The notes beneath the pieces are model-generated. The model did no database searches. It was not told where the DNA came from and saw nothing but the letters and a program-made list of their open reading frames with translations. Shown here in pieces: positions 1-7,177 of a DNA stretch of 32,420 nucleotides. Source of the DNA: an uncultured Mesorhizobium sp. GTDB taxonomy: Bacteria > Pseudomonadota > Alphaproteobacteria > Rhizobiales > Rhizobiaceae. Position numbers and translations under genes: made by a program. Each line of letters starts with the position of its first letter. Position 1 is the stretch's first letter. The stretch spans positions 1-32,420 of the forward strand of contig CALFXR010000169.1 of the NCBI GenBank assembly GCA_937958475.1, written 5' to 3'.

Positions 1-156
1 GCTCGGTTGCTCTGCCGGCGGATAGACCCCAGGCGGCCGCGAAAGTCAAAGGCGCCACGTCACCCGCGACGGCGCGCCATCTCGCCGCCGGAAGCGCCGA
101 AGCCTCGCCCCCTGGAAAGAAAGGCCGTCCCGCCGCCTGCCGGCGCGCAGGCGATA

Positions 157-185
157 TTGCGCGCAGGGGAACGCTTCGGCTAGCC
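157..185 (+). promoter_or_regulatory. Candidate promoter of the formate/nitrite channel gene
   Basis: TTGCGC at 157-162 and CTAGCC at 180-185 are separated by exactly 17 nt, resembling the alphaproteobacterial TTGAC-N17-CTATAT arrangement. This would give a leader of about 30 nt before the ATG at 223. The -10 match is only partial, so the call rests on spacing and position. The rest of 1-222 shows no gene I can support. Confidence 0.3.
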
Positions 186-222
186 TGCCCGTGCATCCCG
201 ACTCCGACAACGGATTTGCCCC

Positions 223-1086
223 ATGTCCGATCCTTCCGCCAAGGCGCCCGGCTTCATCGGCGGGACGCTGCCGCCCGACATGGCGCTCGCCTGCGAGGCG
301 GCCGGCGCGGCCAAGGCCGGTCGCGACTGGCTGGCGCTCGTCGTGCTCGGCATGCTCGCCGGCGCCTTCATCGCCTTCGGCGCCATGTTCATGACGGTGG
401 TGCTCTCGGGAGCCGGCGACCTTCCCTTCGGCGTCGCACGGCTGCTCGCAGGCCTGGTCTTCTCGCTCGGCCTGATCCTGGTCATCGTCGGCGGAGCCGA
501 GCTGTTCACCGGCGATTCGCTGATGATCCTCGCCTGCGCCAGCCGCCGCATCTCGGTCACGGCACTCGCCCGCACCTGGGCGCTGGTCTATGTCGGCAAC
601 ATCGCCGGCGCGCTGGGCACAGCGGCGCTGGTGTTCCTCGCCGGCCAGCACGGCTTCGGCGGCGGCGCGGTCGGCAAGACGGCGCTGGCGGTGGCCAATG
701 CCAAAGCTTCGCTGCCCACAATCCAGCTCTTCTTCCTCGCCGTGCTGTGCAACGTGCTGGTCTGCCTGGCGGTGTGGATGTCGTTCGGGGCGCGCAGCGC
801 CGCCGACAAGGTGCTGGTCATCGTGCCGCCGGTTGCCGCCTTCGTCGCGGCAGGCTTCGAGCATTCGATCGCCAACATCTACTTCCTGCCCTACGCGCTG
901 GCGATCAAGGCCTGGGCCGCGCCGGAATTCTGGACCGCGATCGGCCAGGATGCCTCGGCCTATGCCGGGCTGACCGCGGGCGCGGCGCTGCACAACATCG
1001 CCATCGCCACGGTGGGAAACCTGATCGGCGGCAGCCTGATGGTCGGCGCGGTCTACTGGTTCCTGTACCTGCGCCGCAGGTCCTGA
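223..1086 (+). CDS. Formate/nitrite transporter (FNT) family channel
   Basis: Predicted inner-membrane channel of 287 aa for small monovalent anions such as formate, nitrite or hydrosulfide. FNT proteins are pentamers of six-helix protomers and the length is normal. Seen in the sequence: hydrophobic segments along the whole length, a first FNT signature region near residues 45-58 (LAGAFIAFGAMF), a CNVLVCLAVWM segment near 180, and the hallmark GFEHSIANIYF segment with His214, the counterpart of the central pore histidine of FocA/NirC. The ATG at 223 begins the conserved N-terminal segment; the upstream ribosome site is weak (ACGGA). It is a single gene convergent with the small gene on the other strand, 21 bp away. 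Substrate cannot be assigned: no nitrite reductase, formate dehydrogenase or pyruvate formate-lyase gene lies in the window. Confidence 0.9.
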   Translation: MSDPSAKAPGFIGGTLPPDMALACEAAGAAKAGRDWLALVVLGMLAGAFIAFGAMFMTVVLSGAGDLPFGVARLLAGLVFSLGLILVIVGGAELFTGDSLMILACASRRISVTALARTWALVYVGNIAGALGTAALVFLAGQHGFGGGAVGKTALAVANAKASLPTIQLFFLAVLCNVLVCLAVWMSFGARSAADKVLVIVPPVAAFVAAGFEHSIANIYFLPYALAIKAWAAPEFWTAIGQDASAYAGLTAGAALHNIAIATVGNLIGGSLMVGAVYWFLYLRRRS

Positions 1087-1107
1087 GCCCGGGCGCGCCC
1101 TGCCGCG

Positions 1108-1335
1108 CTATTTCGCGGCGCGGCTCTTCTTCTTCGACGCGACGGGAGGAGCGTCCTGCGCAGCGCGCTCTTCCATTTCCAGACGGGCTTTGCGTAGCTT
1201 CGCCGTCTTGGCCTCGCGCGAGGCGGCTTCCGCGTCGATGATCGCGCGGGCGGCGCTGTGGGTCGTCTGCGCCTTCGTCTCCAGCCTGTTCGGCTGCGGC
1301 TTGAACAAGGCGACGGCGGCTTTGGCGTTCTTCAT
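1108..1335 (-). CDS. Small charged protein of unknown function (75 aa)
   Basis: A 75-residue, Lys/Arg/Ala-rich protein with no signal peptide or membrane segment. Residues about 25-58 (TTHSAARAIIDAEAASREAK and the following LRKARLEMEE) look like one long amphipathic helix. The tail is basic (KKKSRAAK). Short proteins with a similar motif (IIDAE...R..KT..LR.ARL) are, as I recall, common and uncharacterised in Rhizobiales. The start is supported by an AGGAG ribosome site 7 nt upstream. It lies 99 bp downstream of the cold-shock gene on the same strand, with a strong hairpin between them, so it may be co-transcribed and attenuated. A nucleic-acid-binding role is possible from charge alone but is not shown. 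Confidence 0.65.
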   Translation of the reverse strand: MKNAKAAVALFKPQPNRLETKAQTTHSAARAIIDAEAASREAKTAKLRKARLEMEERAAQDAPPVASKKKSRAAK

Positions 1336-1355
1336 GGATGACTCCTGAAACCGGA

Positions 1356-1383
1356 GGAAGGTCGAGCCTTGGCCCGACCTTCC
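1356..1383 (-). terminator. Hairpin between cold-shock gene and small gene
   Basis: GGAAGGTCG (1356-1364) and CGACCTTCC (1375-1383) form a perfect 9-bp stem with a 10-nt loop. On the minus strand it follows the cold-shock stop codon by about 50 nt. There is no clean U-tract behind it, so it is either a weak terminator/attenuator or an mRNA 3' stabiliser. It sits about 20 nt before the start of the small downstream gene. Confidence 0.5.
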
Positions 1384-1434
1384 CTCATTTCGTCTGCCGG
1401 CGCCAGCGTATCGCCGGCTGCCGGCGCGCGCAAA

Positions 1435-1644
1435 TCAGGCCGCCTGCAGGTTTTCCGCCGCGCTCTTGCCCGAACGGTTGTCCCTGACGACGTCGAACGA
1501 GAGCTTCTGGCCTTCGACGATGGTGCGCATTCCGGCGCGCTCGACGGCCGAGATGTGGACGAACACGTCGGTTGCGCCGTCTTCCGGCTGGATGAAGCCG
1601 AAGCCTTTGGTGTGGTTGAAGAACTTTACGGTTCCGATGGTCAT
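1435..1644 (-). CDS. CspA-family cold-shock protein (69 aa)
   Basis: Single-stranded nucleic-acid-binding OB-fold protein, an RNA chaperone of the cytoplasm. Residues 1-69 span one complete cold-shock domain: GTVKFFN (4-10), RNP1 as KGFGFIQPEDG (13-23) and RNP2 as DVFVHISAV (26-34). Length is normal for the family. The start at 1644 is chosen because MTIGTVKFF is the family's N-terminus and an AAAGGA ribosome site lies just upstream. The reading frame stays open further upstream, but that stretch is a cysteine/arginine-rich leader with no family match. The gene has a roughly 140-nt leader with a stable hairpin, as is common for regulated cold-shock genes. Which csp paralogue it is cannot be decided. 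Confidence 0.95.
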   Translation of the reverse strand: MTIGTVKFFNHTKGFGFIQPEDGATDVFVHISAVERAGMRTIVEGQKLSFDVVRDNRSGKSAAENLQAA

Positions 1645-1681
1645 GACGAATCCTTTCGATCGCTCACGGGAAATTGCACGC

Positions 1682-1700
1682 TCCGCGCGTGCTGCGCGGA
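1682..1700 (-). promoter_or_regulatory. Hairpin in the cold-shock mRNA leader
   Basis: TCCGCGC (1682-1688) pairs perfectly with GCGCGGA (1694-1700) around a 5-nt loop, about 40 nt upstream of the cold-shock start codon inside the inferred leader. Leader structures modulate translation of several csp mRNAs with temperature. Whether this one does is inference. Confidence 0.4.
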
Positions 1701-1790
1701 ACGGGCAGGTGAAATCGATTTTGAGAGGAGAAGATCGCCGGTGCGCATTGCAGCGCAAAACAAAGTTCGACAAGCAAGATCGATAGCTGG

Positions 1791-1819
1791 AACATAGGCC
1801 CGATCGGTGTTCGAAACAA
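1791..1819 (-). promoter_or_regulatory. Promoter of the cold-shock gene
   Basis: On the minus strand TTGTTT (1814-1819) and TATGTT (1791-1796) are separated by 17 nt. Written in the rhizobial form it is CTTGTT-N17-CTATGT. Transcription would begin near 1784, giving a leader of about 140 nt before the ATG at 1644. Confidence 0.5.
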
Positions 1820-1828
1820 GGCGCCGTC

Positions 1829-1844
1829 TTCGGCCGCGGCCGAA
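1829..1844. repeat. Perfect 16-bp palindrome in divergent intergenic region
   Basis: TTCGGCCGCGGCCGAA is a perfect inverted repeat lying 10 bp beyond the -35 element of the cold-shock promoter and upstream of the caspase-like gene. Its position fits an operator serving one or both divergent genes. In GC-rich DNA such a palindrome can also arise by chance. Confidence 0.3.
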
Positions 1845-1940
1845 ACCCGCCGGCAAGTGCCCGGAAAGCGCCGCGAAATCATCATGATCGGCTGGAAGAA
1901 CTCGCCGCGCAGTGGGGCACGAAAGACAGTCGGGGGCGCA

Positions 1941-4900
1941 ATGCTGAGGATCGGGCGGATCTTGGGATTGGCGGGCGTCGCCGCGTTTTGGCTGTGCTGC
2001 CTCCTCGCCGGACCGGGTACGGCGCAGGACGGGGCGCCCTCCGGCCTCGCGGCCACGCCGGGAAGCGCTGAACTCGCCTGGCGCGACGACGACACGGCGG
2101 CAACGTTCGCGGCGCGGCTGCGCGCGGCGGCGGCCATCGCGGGCGATTGCGAGTACGACGAGGCGGCGCTCGCTTCGCTCGGCGCGGGCACGCGGGCGAC
2201 GATCGCCGCAAGCGCGGCGACGGCCGGCAAGCCGTTCTTCCTGGACTGGCGGACGGCCTCCGACGCGGACTCCCCGCAGGCTTCGTCGCCGCCCGCCTGG
2301 CTGGTGGTCTCGGTCGACGCGCCGGCCCGCTTCACCGGCGACGGCTTCTACGCCCTCACACCCGGCGCGATCGCCCCGTTCGGCCTTTCTGCCGGTGCAG
2401 GAAGGAGCCGCGCGCTGGTCTCGCTCGCCGGCGACGGCGCGCCTATTTCAGGCGTCATCGGCATCGTGCCGCTGGAGGCCGGCCCGCTGACGGTGACGAC
2501 GGAGTTCGCCGGCCTCGCGCGCGCCTGCGGCAAGGAGGCGGTGCATCGGGTCGCGGCGGCGACCCTCGACGTCGCCGTCTCCGCAGACGCCACCTTCTTC
2601 GTCCGCGATCCGTTCAGCTTCGAGGCGCCGGCGAGCGTGCTGGCGTCTCCCGACGGCGCCACGACGACCGAAGTCCATGACGGCCGCTTCCGGCTGATCG
2701 AGGCCGCGACCGGCGCCGTCCTCGCCGACCGCGAAGGCCGCACGCCGAACTACTCGCCGACGGGGCGCTTTCTCGCCGCCGCGCGCGGCGACGGGTTCGA
2801 CGTGCTCGACACGGTCGACGGCACGGTGGTGGCCTTCGTCGAGGCGGGCGACGTCGGCTGGGAAAACGCCGACAGCTTCATCGTCAGCGCACAGGCGGAA
2901 TACGGCGCGATCGAGGTCCGCAACGCGCTCCTCCCCGGCTACCAGCTCGGCTTCGGCGACGCGCTGCTCGACTGCACCGCCTGTCCCGGCCTGGCCAGCC
3001 GGATCAACATCGATCTCGAGAACGACCTCGCCTTCCGCCTCGGCGGCCAGAACTTCATCCTGTCGCGGCTGTCCGGCACGCGCGAGACGCTGAGCGGGCA
3101 GATCGACACCTTCGACGAGGAGATCATGGCCGAGGCGAGCGCGGCCATCGGCGACTTCGTCGCGCGGCAGGCGGGCGCGGTGCCGCTGCTGATCCCCGAC
3201 GCATGGAACTTCCGCGGCGGCATCAGGCTCTCGGCGCTGTCGGCCGACCATACCGACACCGGGGATGCCGGCTTCGACGCCTGGCTGGGCCGGCTGCGGA
3301 AGGCGCTCGTCCTTGCACCGGAAGCCGCGAAGGCACCGCCGCCCGCGGCCGAGGCGCTGGCCGTCACCGGCGTCGGCCAATGGCGCGGCGCGGCCTCGAT
3401 CGCGCGGCCGAAGCCGCGCGCCGACGCCATGCTGGCGCGGCTGCGCGAGTTCGGCATCCCGCTCGCCGATCCGGCCGCGCCCGCCTTCGTCAAGGAGGGG
3501 CCGCTGGACGACGAGGGCGACCGGGTGATCGCGGCGCGGATCGCGGAGGCGGTACCGGCGGCGGCGAATTTCTTCGCGCCGTTCGATTTCGGCTGCCTGC
3601 CCGAAGGCAGCGGCGAGGACGCACCGCAGGCCTACGCCTTCTTCAACGACGCGATCGAACTGAAGGCCGGCGAGCGCACGCTGTGGCTGACGCTGTTCTC
3701 CTGCAAGTGGACATCCGGCAGCGCCTACGAACCGAATTTCTACCTGTTCGACAGCGCCGCGCCGGGCTCGGTGACGCGCCTTAACGCGGCGAATCCGGCG
3801 GCGCGCAGCACCGGCCAGTGCGACGCCGACATCGCCTATTGCGGCGTCGAAGCGCGACTCTATGGCGGCCGCGAGCTGCTGATCTGGTCAGCGGAATCGC
3901 GCGCAGCCATGCTCTACGACATCGACGCCGGATCGACGCTGTTCCAGGCCTTCGACCTGCCGCGCGGCGACCTGTTGCGCGAGGTGCGCTACGCGCCGGA
4001 GAGCGGGCATGTCGTCCAGGTCAACACCGACGGCTCGTTCTTCGTCTACGACGTCGCCTCGGGCGAACGCGTCCTGGAGGGAAGGTATGTCGACGACGAG
4101 ACGATCGCCTGGACGCCGGACCTGCGCTTCGACGCCTCGCCGGAAGGCGCCAACTATGTCAGCCTGCGCTTCCCCGGCCGTCGCGGCCAGCACACGTTTC
4201 AGCAGTTCAGCCGCCTGATCCGCAAGCCCGGCCTCGTCGCCTCGGTCCTGTCGCGCGCCTACGAGAAGGCTCCCGCCATCATCGCCACGCCGCCCGAGAT
4301 CGGCGGGGAGATCCGCGCCGAAGCCGGCCGCATCGCCGGCACCGTGACGACGCAGGGCGCCACGGAGGTGCGCGTGTACCAGGACGGCTTGCGCACCGAC
4401 ACGATCCCGGCGGCGGGAGACGGCCCGCTGGCGCTCGATCTTGCGCGGCTCCCCGGCGCGCGATGGGTGTCGCTGGTCGCGGCCGATGAAAAGGGCCTGA
4501 TGAGCCTCCCGGTCGGCCGCGATCTGTCCGGTGCCGGCGACCCGCTGCCGGTCGTTCACGTCCTGACGGTCGGCGTCGACCGCTACGATGCGGAAGCCAT
4601 CCCCGACCTCTCCTTCGCCGGCCGCGATGCCGCGACCCTGTTCGATGCACTGGCGGCGCAGGACGGCAAGTCGCTCCGCCTCGGCGAAAGGGCCAGCCTG
4701 GCGGATCGCGAGGCGACGCCGGAGGCGGTCCTGCGTCGCGCCGAATCGATCGTCGCGGCGGGAAAGCCCGGCGAGACCATCGTCTTCTCCTTCGCCGGCC
4801 ACGGCCTGACGGGGACGGACGGCGGCTTCTACATGGCGACGAGCGCAACCGATCTCGCTGCGATCCCGCGGACGGCACTGTCGTGGGACGCGCTGGCGGC

Positions 4901-5285
4901 CGTGCTGGTCAAGGCCAAGGGCCGCGTGGTCGTGTTCCTCGACGCCTGCCATTCCGGCGTCGCCGGCACGGGCCTGCTCGCCACCAACGACGACGCGGCA
5001 GACGGCATGCTGCAGGGCATCCCGTCCGGGCTCGTCGTGTTCTCGGCGTCGAAGGGCCGCGAGTTCTCCGAGGAAGCGGCGACGGTGGGCGGCGGCGTCT
5101 TCACCAACGCCGTCGCCGACGTCGTGGCGCGCAACCGCGCCCGCTATGACCTCGACGGCAACGGCGCCATCGAGGTGTCGGAGCTCTATGCGGGCGTGAA
5201 GCGGCAGGTGTCCGAACGGACGCAGGGCCGGCAGGTGCCGTGGCTGGCGCGCAACGAGATGGTCGGCGACTTCGCGCTTTTCTGA
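1941..5285 (+). CDS. Secreted caspase-fold (peptidase C14, orthocaspase-like) protein
   Basis: A large protein, 1114 aa from this start. Residues 1-31 form a signal peptide (LGLAGVAAFWLCCLLAGPG, then TAQ), which is why the ATG at 1941, preceded by a GGGGGC stretch, is preferred over the longer frame from 1857. Residues about 230-820 contain propeller-like strands (YSPTGRFLAAARGDGFDVLD; NTDGSFFVYDVASGERVLEG), probably a degenerate beta-propeller. The caspase domain starts near residue 873 (HVLTVGVDRY) and carries the catalytic dyad: His954 in FSFAGHG and Cys1003 in VFLDACHSG. Near residue 1070 DLDGNGAIEVSE matches the EF-hand loop DxDxNGxIxxxE. Such bacterial caspase homologues usually cleave after Arg/Lys, often with calcium. 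Substrate and role are unknown. It stands alone between the cold-shock gene and a transporter operon. Confidence 0.85.
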   Translation: MLRIGRILGLAGVAAFWLCCLLAGPGTAQDGAPSGLAATPGSAELAWRDDDTAATFAARLRAAAAIAGDCEYDEAALASLGAGTRATIAASAATAGKPFFLDWRTASDADSPQASSPPAWLVVSVDAPARFTGDGFYALTPGAIAPFGLSAGAGRSRALVSLAGDGAPISGVIGIVPLEAGPLTVTTEFAGLARACGKEAVHRVAAATLDVAVSADATFFVRDPFSFEAPASVLASPDGATTTEVHDGRFRLIEAATGAVLADREGRTPNYSPTGRFLAAARGDGFDVLDTVDGTVVAFVEAGDVGWENADSFIVSAQAEYGAIEVRNALLPGYQLGFGDALLDCTACPGLASRINIDLENDLAFRLGGQNFILSRLSGTRETLSGQIDTFDEEIMAEASAAIGDFVARQAGAVPLLIPDAWNFRGGIRLSALSADHTDTGDAGFDAWLGRLRKALVLAPEAAKAPPPAAEALAVTGVGQWRGAASIARPKPRADAMLARLREFGIPLADPAAPAFVKEGPLDDEGDRVIAARIAEAVPAAANFFAPFDFGCLPEGSGEDAPQAYAFFNDAIELKAGERTLWLTLFSCKWTSGSAYEPNFYLFDSAAPGSVTRLNAANPAARSTGQCDADIAYCGVEARLYGGRELLIWSAESRAAMLYDIDAGSTLFQAFDLPRGDLLREVRYAPESGHVVQVNTDGSFFVYDVASGERVLEGRYVDDETIAWTPDLRFDASPEGANYVSLRFPGRRGQHTFQQFSRLIRKPGLVASVLSRAYEKAPAIIATPPEIGGEIRAEAGRIAGTVTTQGATEVRVYQDGLRTDTIPAAGDGPLALDLARLPGARWVSLVAADEKGLMSLPVGRDLSGAGDPLPVVHVLTVGVDRYDAEAIPDLSFAGRDAATLFDALAAQDGKSLRLGERASLADREATPEAVLRRAESIVAAGKPGETIVFSFAGHGLTGTDGGFYMATSATDLAAIPRTALSWDALAAVLVKAKGRVVVFLDACHSGVAGTGLLATNDDAADGMLQGIPSGLVVFSASKGREFSEEAATVGGGVFTNAVADVVARNRARYDLDGNGAIEVSELYAGVKRQVSERTQGRQVPWLARNEMVGDFALF

Positions 5286-5319
5286 GAGTGGCTGGCCCAT
5301 CGCATTCCCGAACGAGGAA

Positions 5320-5348
5320 TTGGACGTTTCGCCCCGGGCGCCTATGCT
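5320..5348 (+). promoter_or_regulatory. Candidate promoter of the ABC importer operon
   Basis: TTGGAC (5320-5325) and TATGCT (5343-5348) are spaced by 17 nt in the 217-bp gap after the caspase-like gene. This predicts a start near 5355 and a leader of about 148 nt before the substrate-binding protein gene, long enough to hold regulation. Confidence 0.45.
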
Positions 5349-5409
5349 CGCGGGGTGAAGGCGAAACTGTCGGCGACCGCGCCGGCGGACGGCGTTCTCC
5401 CGCAGGGCG

Positions 5410-5425
5410 GCGAATCCGGATTCGC
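5410..5425 (+). promoter_or_regulatory. Perfect 16-bp palindrome in the operon leader
   Basis: GCGAATCCGGATTCGC is fully self-complementary and is followed by a pyrimidine-rich tract (GTTCCTTTTCC). As RNA it can fold into a 6-bp stem with a CCGG loop and act as a weak terminator or attenuator. As DNA it could be a repressor operator about 55 nt downstream of the predicted transcription start. Sequence alone does not separate these options. Confidence 0.35.
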
Positions 5426-5502
5426 GTTCCTTTTCCTCGGCAGCGCGTGGGTCCTTTCTTGCCTTCGCCTGCGAGGCAGGCCGGAAACAAACGGAGACGG
5501 CG

Positions 5503-7104
5503 ATGAACATCCTGAACATGTCCCGGCGCGGGCTTCTCCAGGGCGCAGCTGCGATCGGCGCCCTCGCGGCGTTGCCGTTCCCGGTTCTCGCCCAGGAGGC
5601 GAAGAAGGGCGGGCGCCTGACCGTCGCCGCCGATTCCGAGCCCCGCAACCTCAACCCGGCGATCGTCGCCTCGAACGGCGTCTTCTTCGTCTCTTCCAAG
5701 ATCGTCGAGCCTCTGGCAGAGGCCTCGTTCGACGGTCTGGACGGTCGGCTGGCGACCGCATGGGAGGGCTCCGACGACGGGCTTTCGGTGACCTTCACGC
5801 TGCGCGAAGGAGTGACCTGGCACGACGGCAAGCCGTTCACCTCTTCCGACGTCGCCTTCTCCGCGCTGGAAGTGTGGAGGAAGCTGCAGAACCTCGGACG
5901 CGTCGTCTTCAAGGATCTCGAGGCGGTCGACACGCCTGACGCGCGCACCGCCGTCTTCCGCTTCGCGCGGCCGACGCCGTTCCAGCTGATCCGCAACGCG
6001 CTTCCCGCCCTGACCGCCGTCCTGCCGCGCCATCTCTACGAGGGCACCGATATCGCCGCCAACCCGGCAAACACCGCCCCGGTCGGCACCGGACCGTTCC
6101 GCTTCGCCGAGCACAAGGCGGGCGAGTATTATCGCCTCGTTCGCAACGACACCTATTGGGGCGAAGGACTGCCGCATCTCGACGAGATCGTCTACCGCGT
6201 GCTGCCCGACCGCGCCGCGGCAGCCGGCGCCATCGAGGCCGACGAGGTCCAGCTCGCCGCCTTCTCGGCGGTGCCGCTCGCCGATCTCGACCGCATCTCG
6301 AAGGTTCCCGGCGTCGAGGTGGTGACCGCCGGCTACGAGGCGCTGACCTATCAGCTCGTCGTCGAGATCAACCACCGGCGCAAGGAACTCGCCGACGTGA
6401 AGGTCCGCCAGGCGATCGCCCACGCCATCGACAAGGACTTCGTCGTCAAGACGATCTTCCTCGGCTACGCGGCGGCTGCCACCGGCCCGGTGCCGAAGAA
6501 CGATCCGCAGTTCTACACCGCCGACGTTCCGCAATACGCGTTCGACGTCGCGAAGGCGAATGCGCTGCTCGACGAGGCGGGATACGTGCGCGGCGGCGAC
6601 GGCAAGCGGTTCGCCCTGAAGCTGCTGCCCGCGCCCTACTTCAACGAAACCAGGCAGTTCGGCGACTATCTGCGCCAGGCGCTGGCCGAAATCGGCATCG
6701 ACGCCACCATCGTCAACAACGACGCCGCCGCGCACCAGAAGGCCGTCTACACCGACCACGACTTCGACATCGCGGTGGCGCCGCCGGTGTTCCGCGGCGA
6801 CCCGGCAATCTCGACGACGATCCTCGTGCAGAGCGGCATCCCCGATGGCGTGCCCTTCTCCAACCAGGGCGGCTACGCCAATGCCGAGGTCGACGCGCTG
6901 ATCGCCAAGGCGGCCGGAACGCTCGACGAAAACGCCCGCGTCGGCCTCTACCACGACTTCCAGAAGCTGGTCGCCGCCGACCTGCCGCTGATCAACGTCG
7001 CCGAATGGGGCTTCACCACGGTCAAGCGCAGCTCGGTGAAGAACGTCTCCAACAACCCGCGCTGGGCCGTGTCGAACTGGGCGGACGTCTGGCTGGACGC
7101 ATGA
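5503..7104 (+). CDS. ABC transporter periplasmic substrate-binding protein (SBP_bac_5 family)
   Basis: A 533-aa periplasmic solute receptor of the dipeptide/oligopeptide/nickel class. The N-terminus has a twin-arginine-type signal (SRRGLLQG at 7-14, hydrophobic stretch, cleavage likely after Ala30 in PVLAQ). The mature part shows the family layout: GGRLTVAADSEPRNLNPA, LREGVTWHDGKPFTSSDVAF near 105-125, a PVGTGPF segment near 192, and VRQAIAHAIDKD near 300. Length is normal. An ACGGAGA ribosome site precedes the ATG; a second Met six codons in is a possible alternative start. It is the first gene of an operon with two permeases, two ATPases and an ATC-hydrolase-type enzyme, so it should set the specificity of uptake. 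The ligand cannot be read from sequence; the partner enzyme hints at a small thiazoline/amino-acid-like or carbamoyl compound. Confidence 0.93.
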   Translation: MNILNMSRRGLLQGAAAIGALAALPFPVLAQEAKKGGRLTVAADSEPRNLNPAIVASNGVFFVSSKIVEPLAEASFDGLDGRLATAWEGSDDGLSVTFTLREGVTWHDGKPFTSSDVAFSALEVWRKLQNLGRVVFKDLEAVDTPDARTAVFRFARPTPFQLIRNALPALTAVLPRHLYEGTDIAANPANTAPVGTGPFRFAEHKAGEYYRLVRNDTYWGEGLPHLDEIVYRVLPDRAAAAGAIEADEVQLAAFSAVPLADLDRISKVPGVEVVTAGYEALTYQLVVEINHRRKELADVKVRQAIAHAIDKDFVVKTIFLGYAAAATGPVPKNDPQFYTADVPQYAFDVAKANALLDEAGYVRGGDGKRFALKLLPAPYFNETRQFGDYLRQALAEIGIDATIVNNDAAAHQKAVYTDHDFDIAVAPPVFRGDPAISTTILVQSGIPDGVPFSNQGGYANAEVDALIAKAAGTLDENARVGLYHDFQKLVAADLPLINVAEWGFTTVKRSSVKNVSNNPRWAVSNWADVWLDA

Positions 7105-7128
7105 TGCGACGGCGCTTGCGCGGCACGC

Positions 7129-7168
7129 GCGGCGGTGCTGGCTTGCGCCGCGCGAGCGGCGGTGCTGG
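7129..7168 (+). repeat. 13-bp direct repeat in the first operon spacer
   Basis: GCGGCGGTGCTGG occurs at 7129-7141 and again at 7156-7168 within the 73-bp spacer between the binding-protein gene and the first permease. It is the only sizeable gap in this otherwise overlapping operon. It may reflect a local duplication or a site tuning binding-protein expression relative to the membrane genes. Confidence 0.5.
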
Positions 7169-7177
7169 ACTGACGGC

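Noticed and set aside
1..183. Open + frame from the window edge ending in TAG at 181-183, possibly the tail of an upstream gene
   Set aside because: The translation is low-complexity Pro/Arg-rich and matches nothing I recognise; chance openness in GC-rich DNA is as likely.
1645..1773. Upstream extension of the cold-shock frame to 112 aa
   Set aside because: It would start at a TTG without a ribosome site, and the extra residues match no cold-shock protein. It is better explained as untranslated leader.
3888..6954. Long minus-strand open frames opposite the caspase-like and substrate-binding protein genes
   Set aside because: Same shadow effect; both sense genes have clear motifs and signal peptides.
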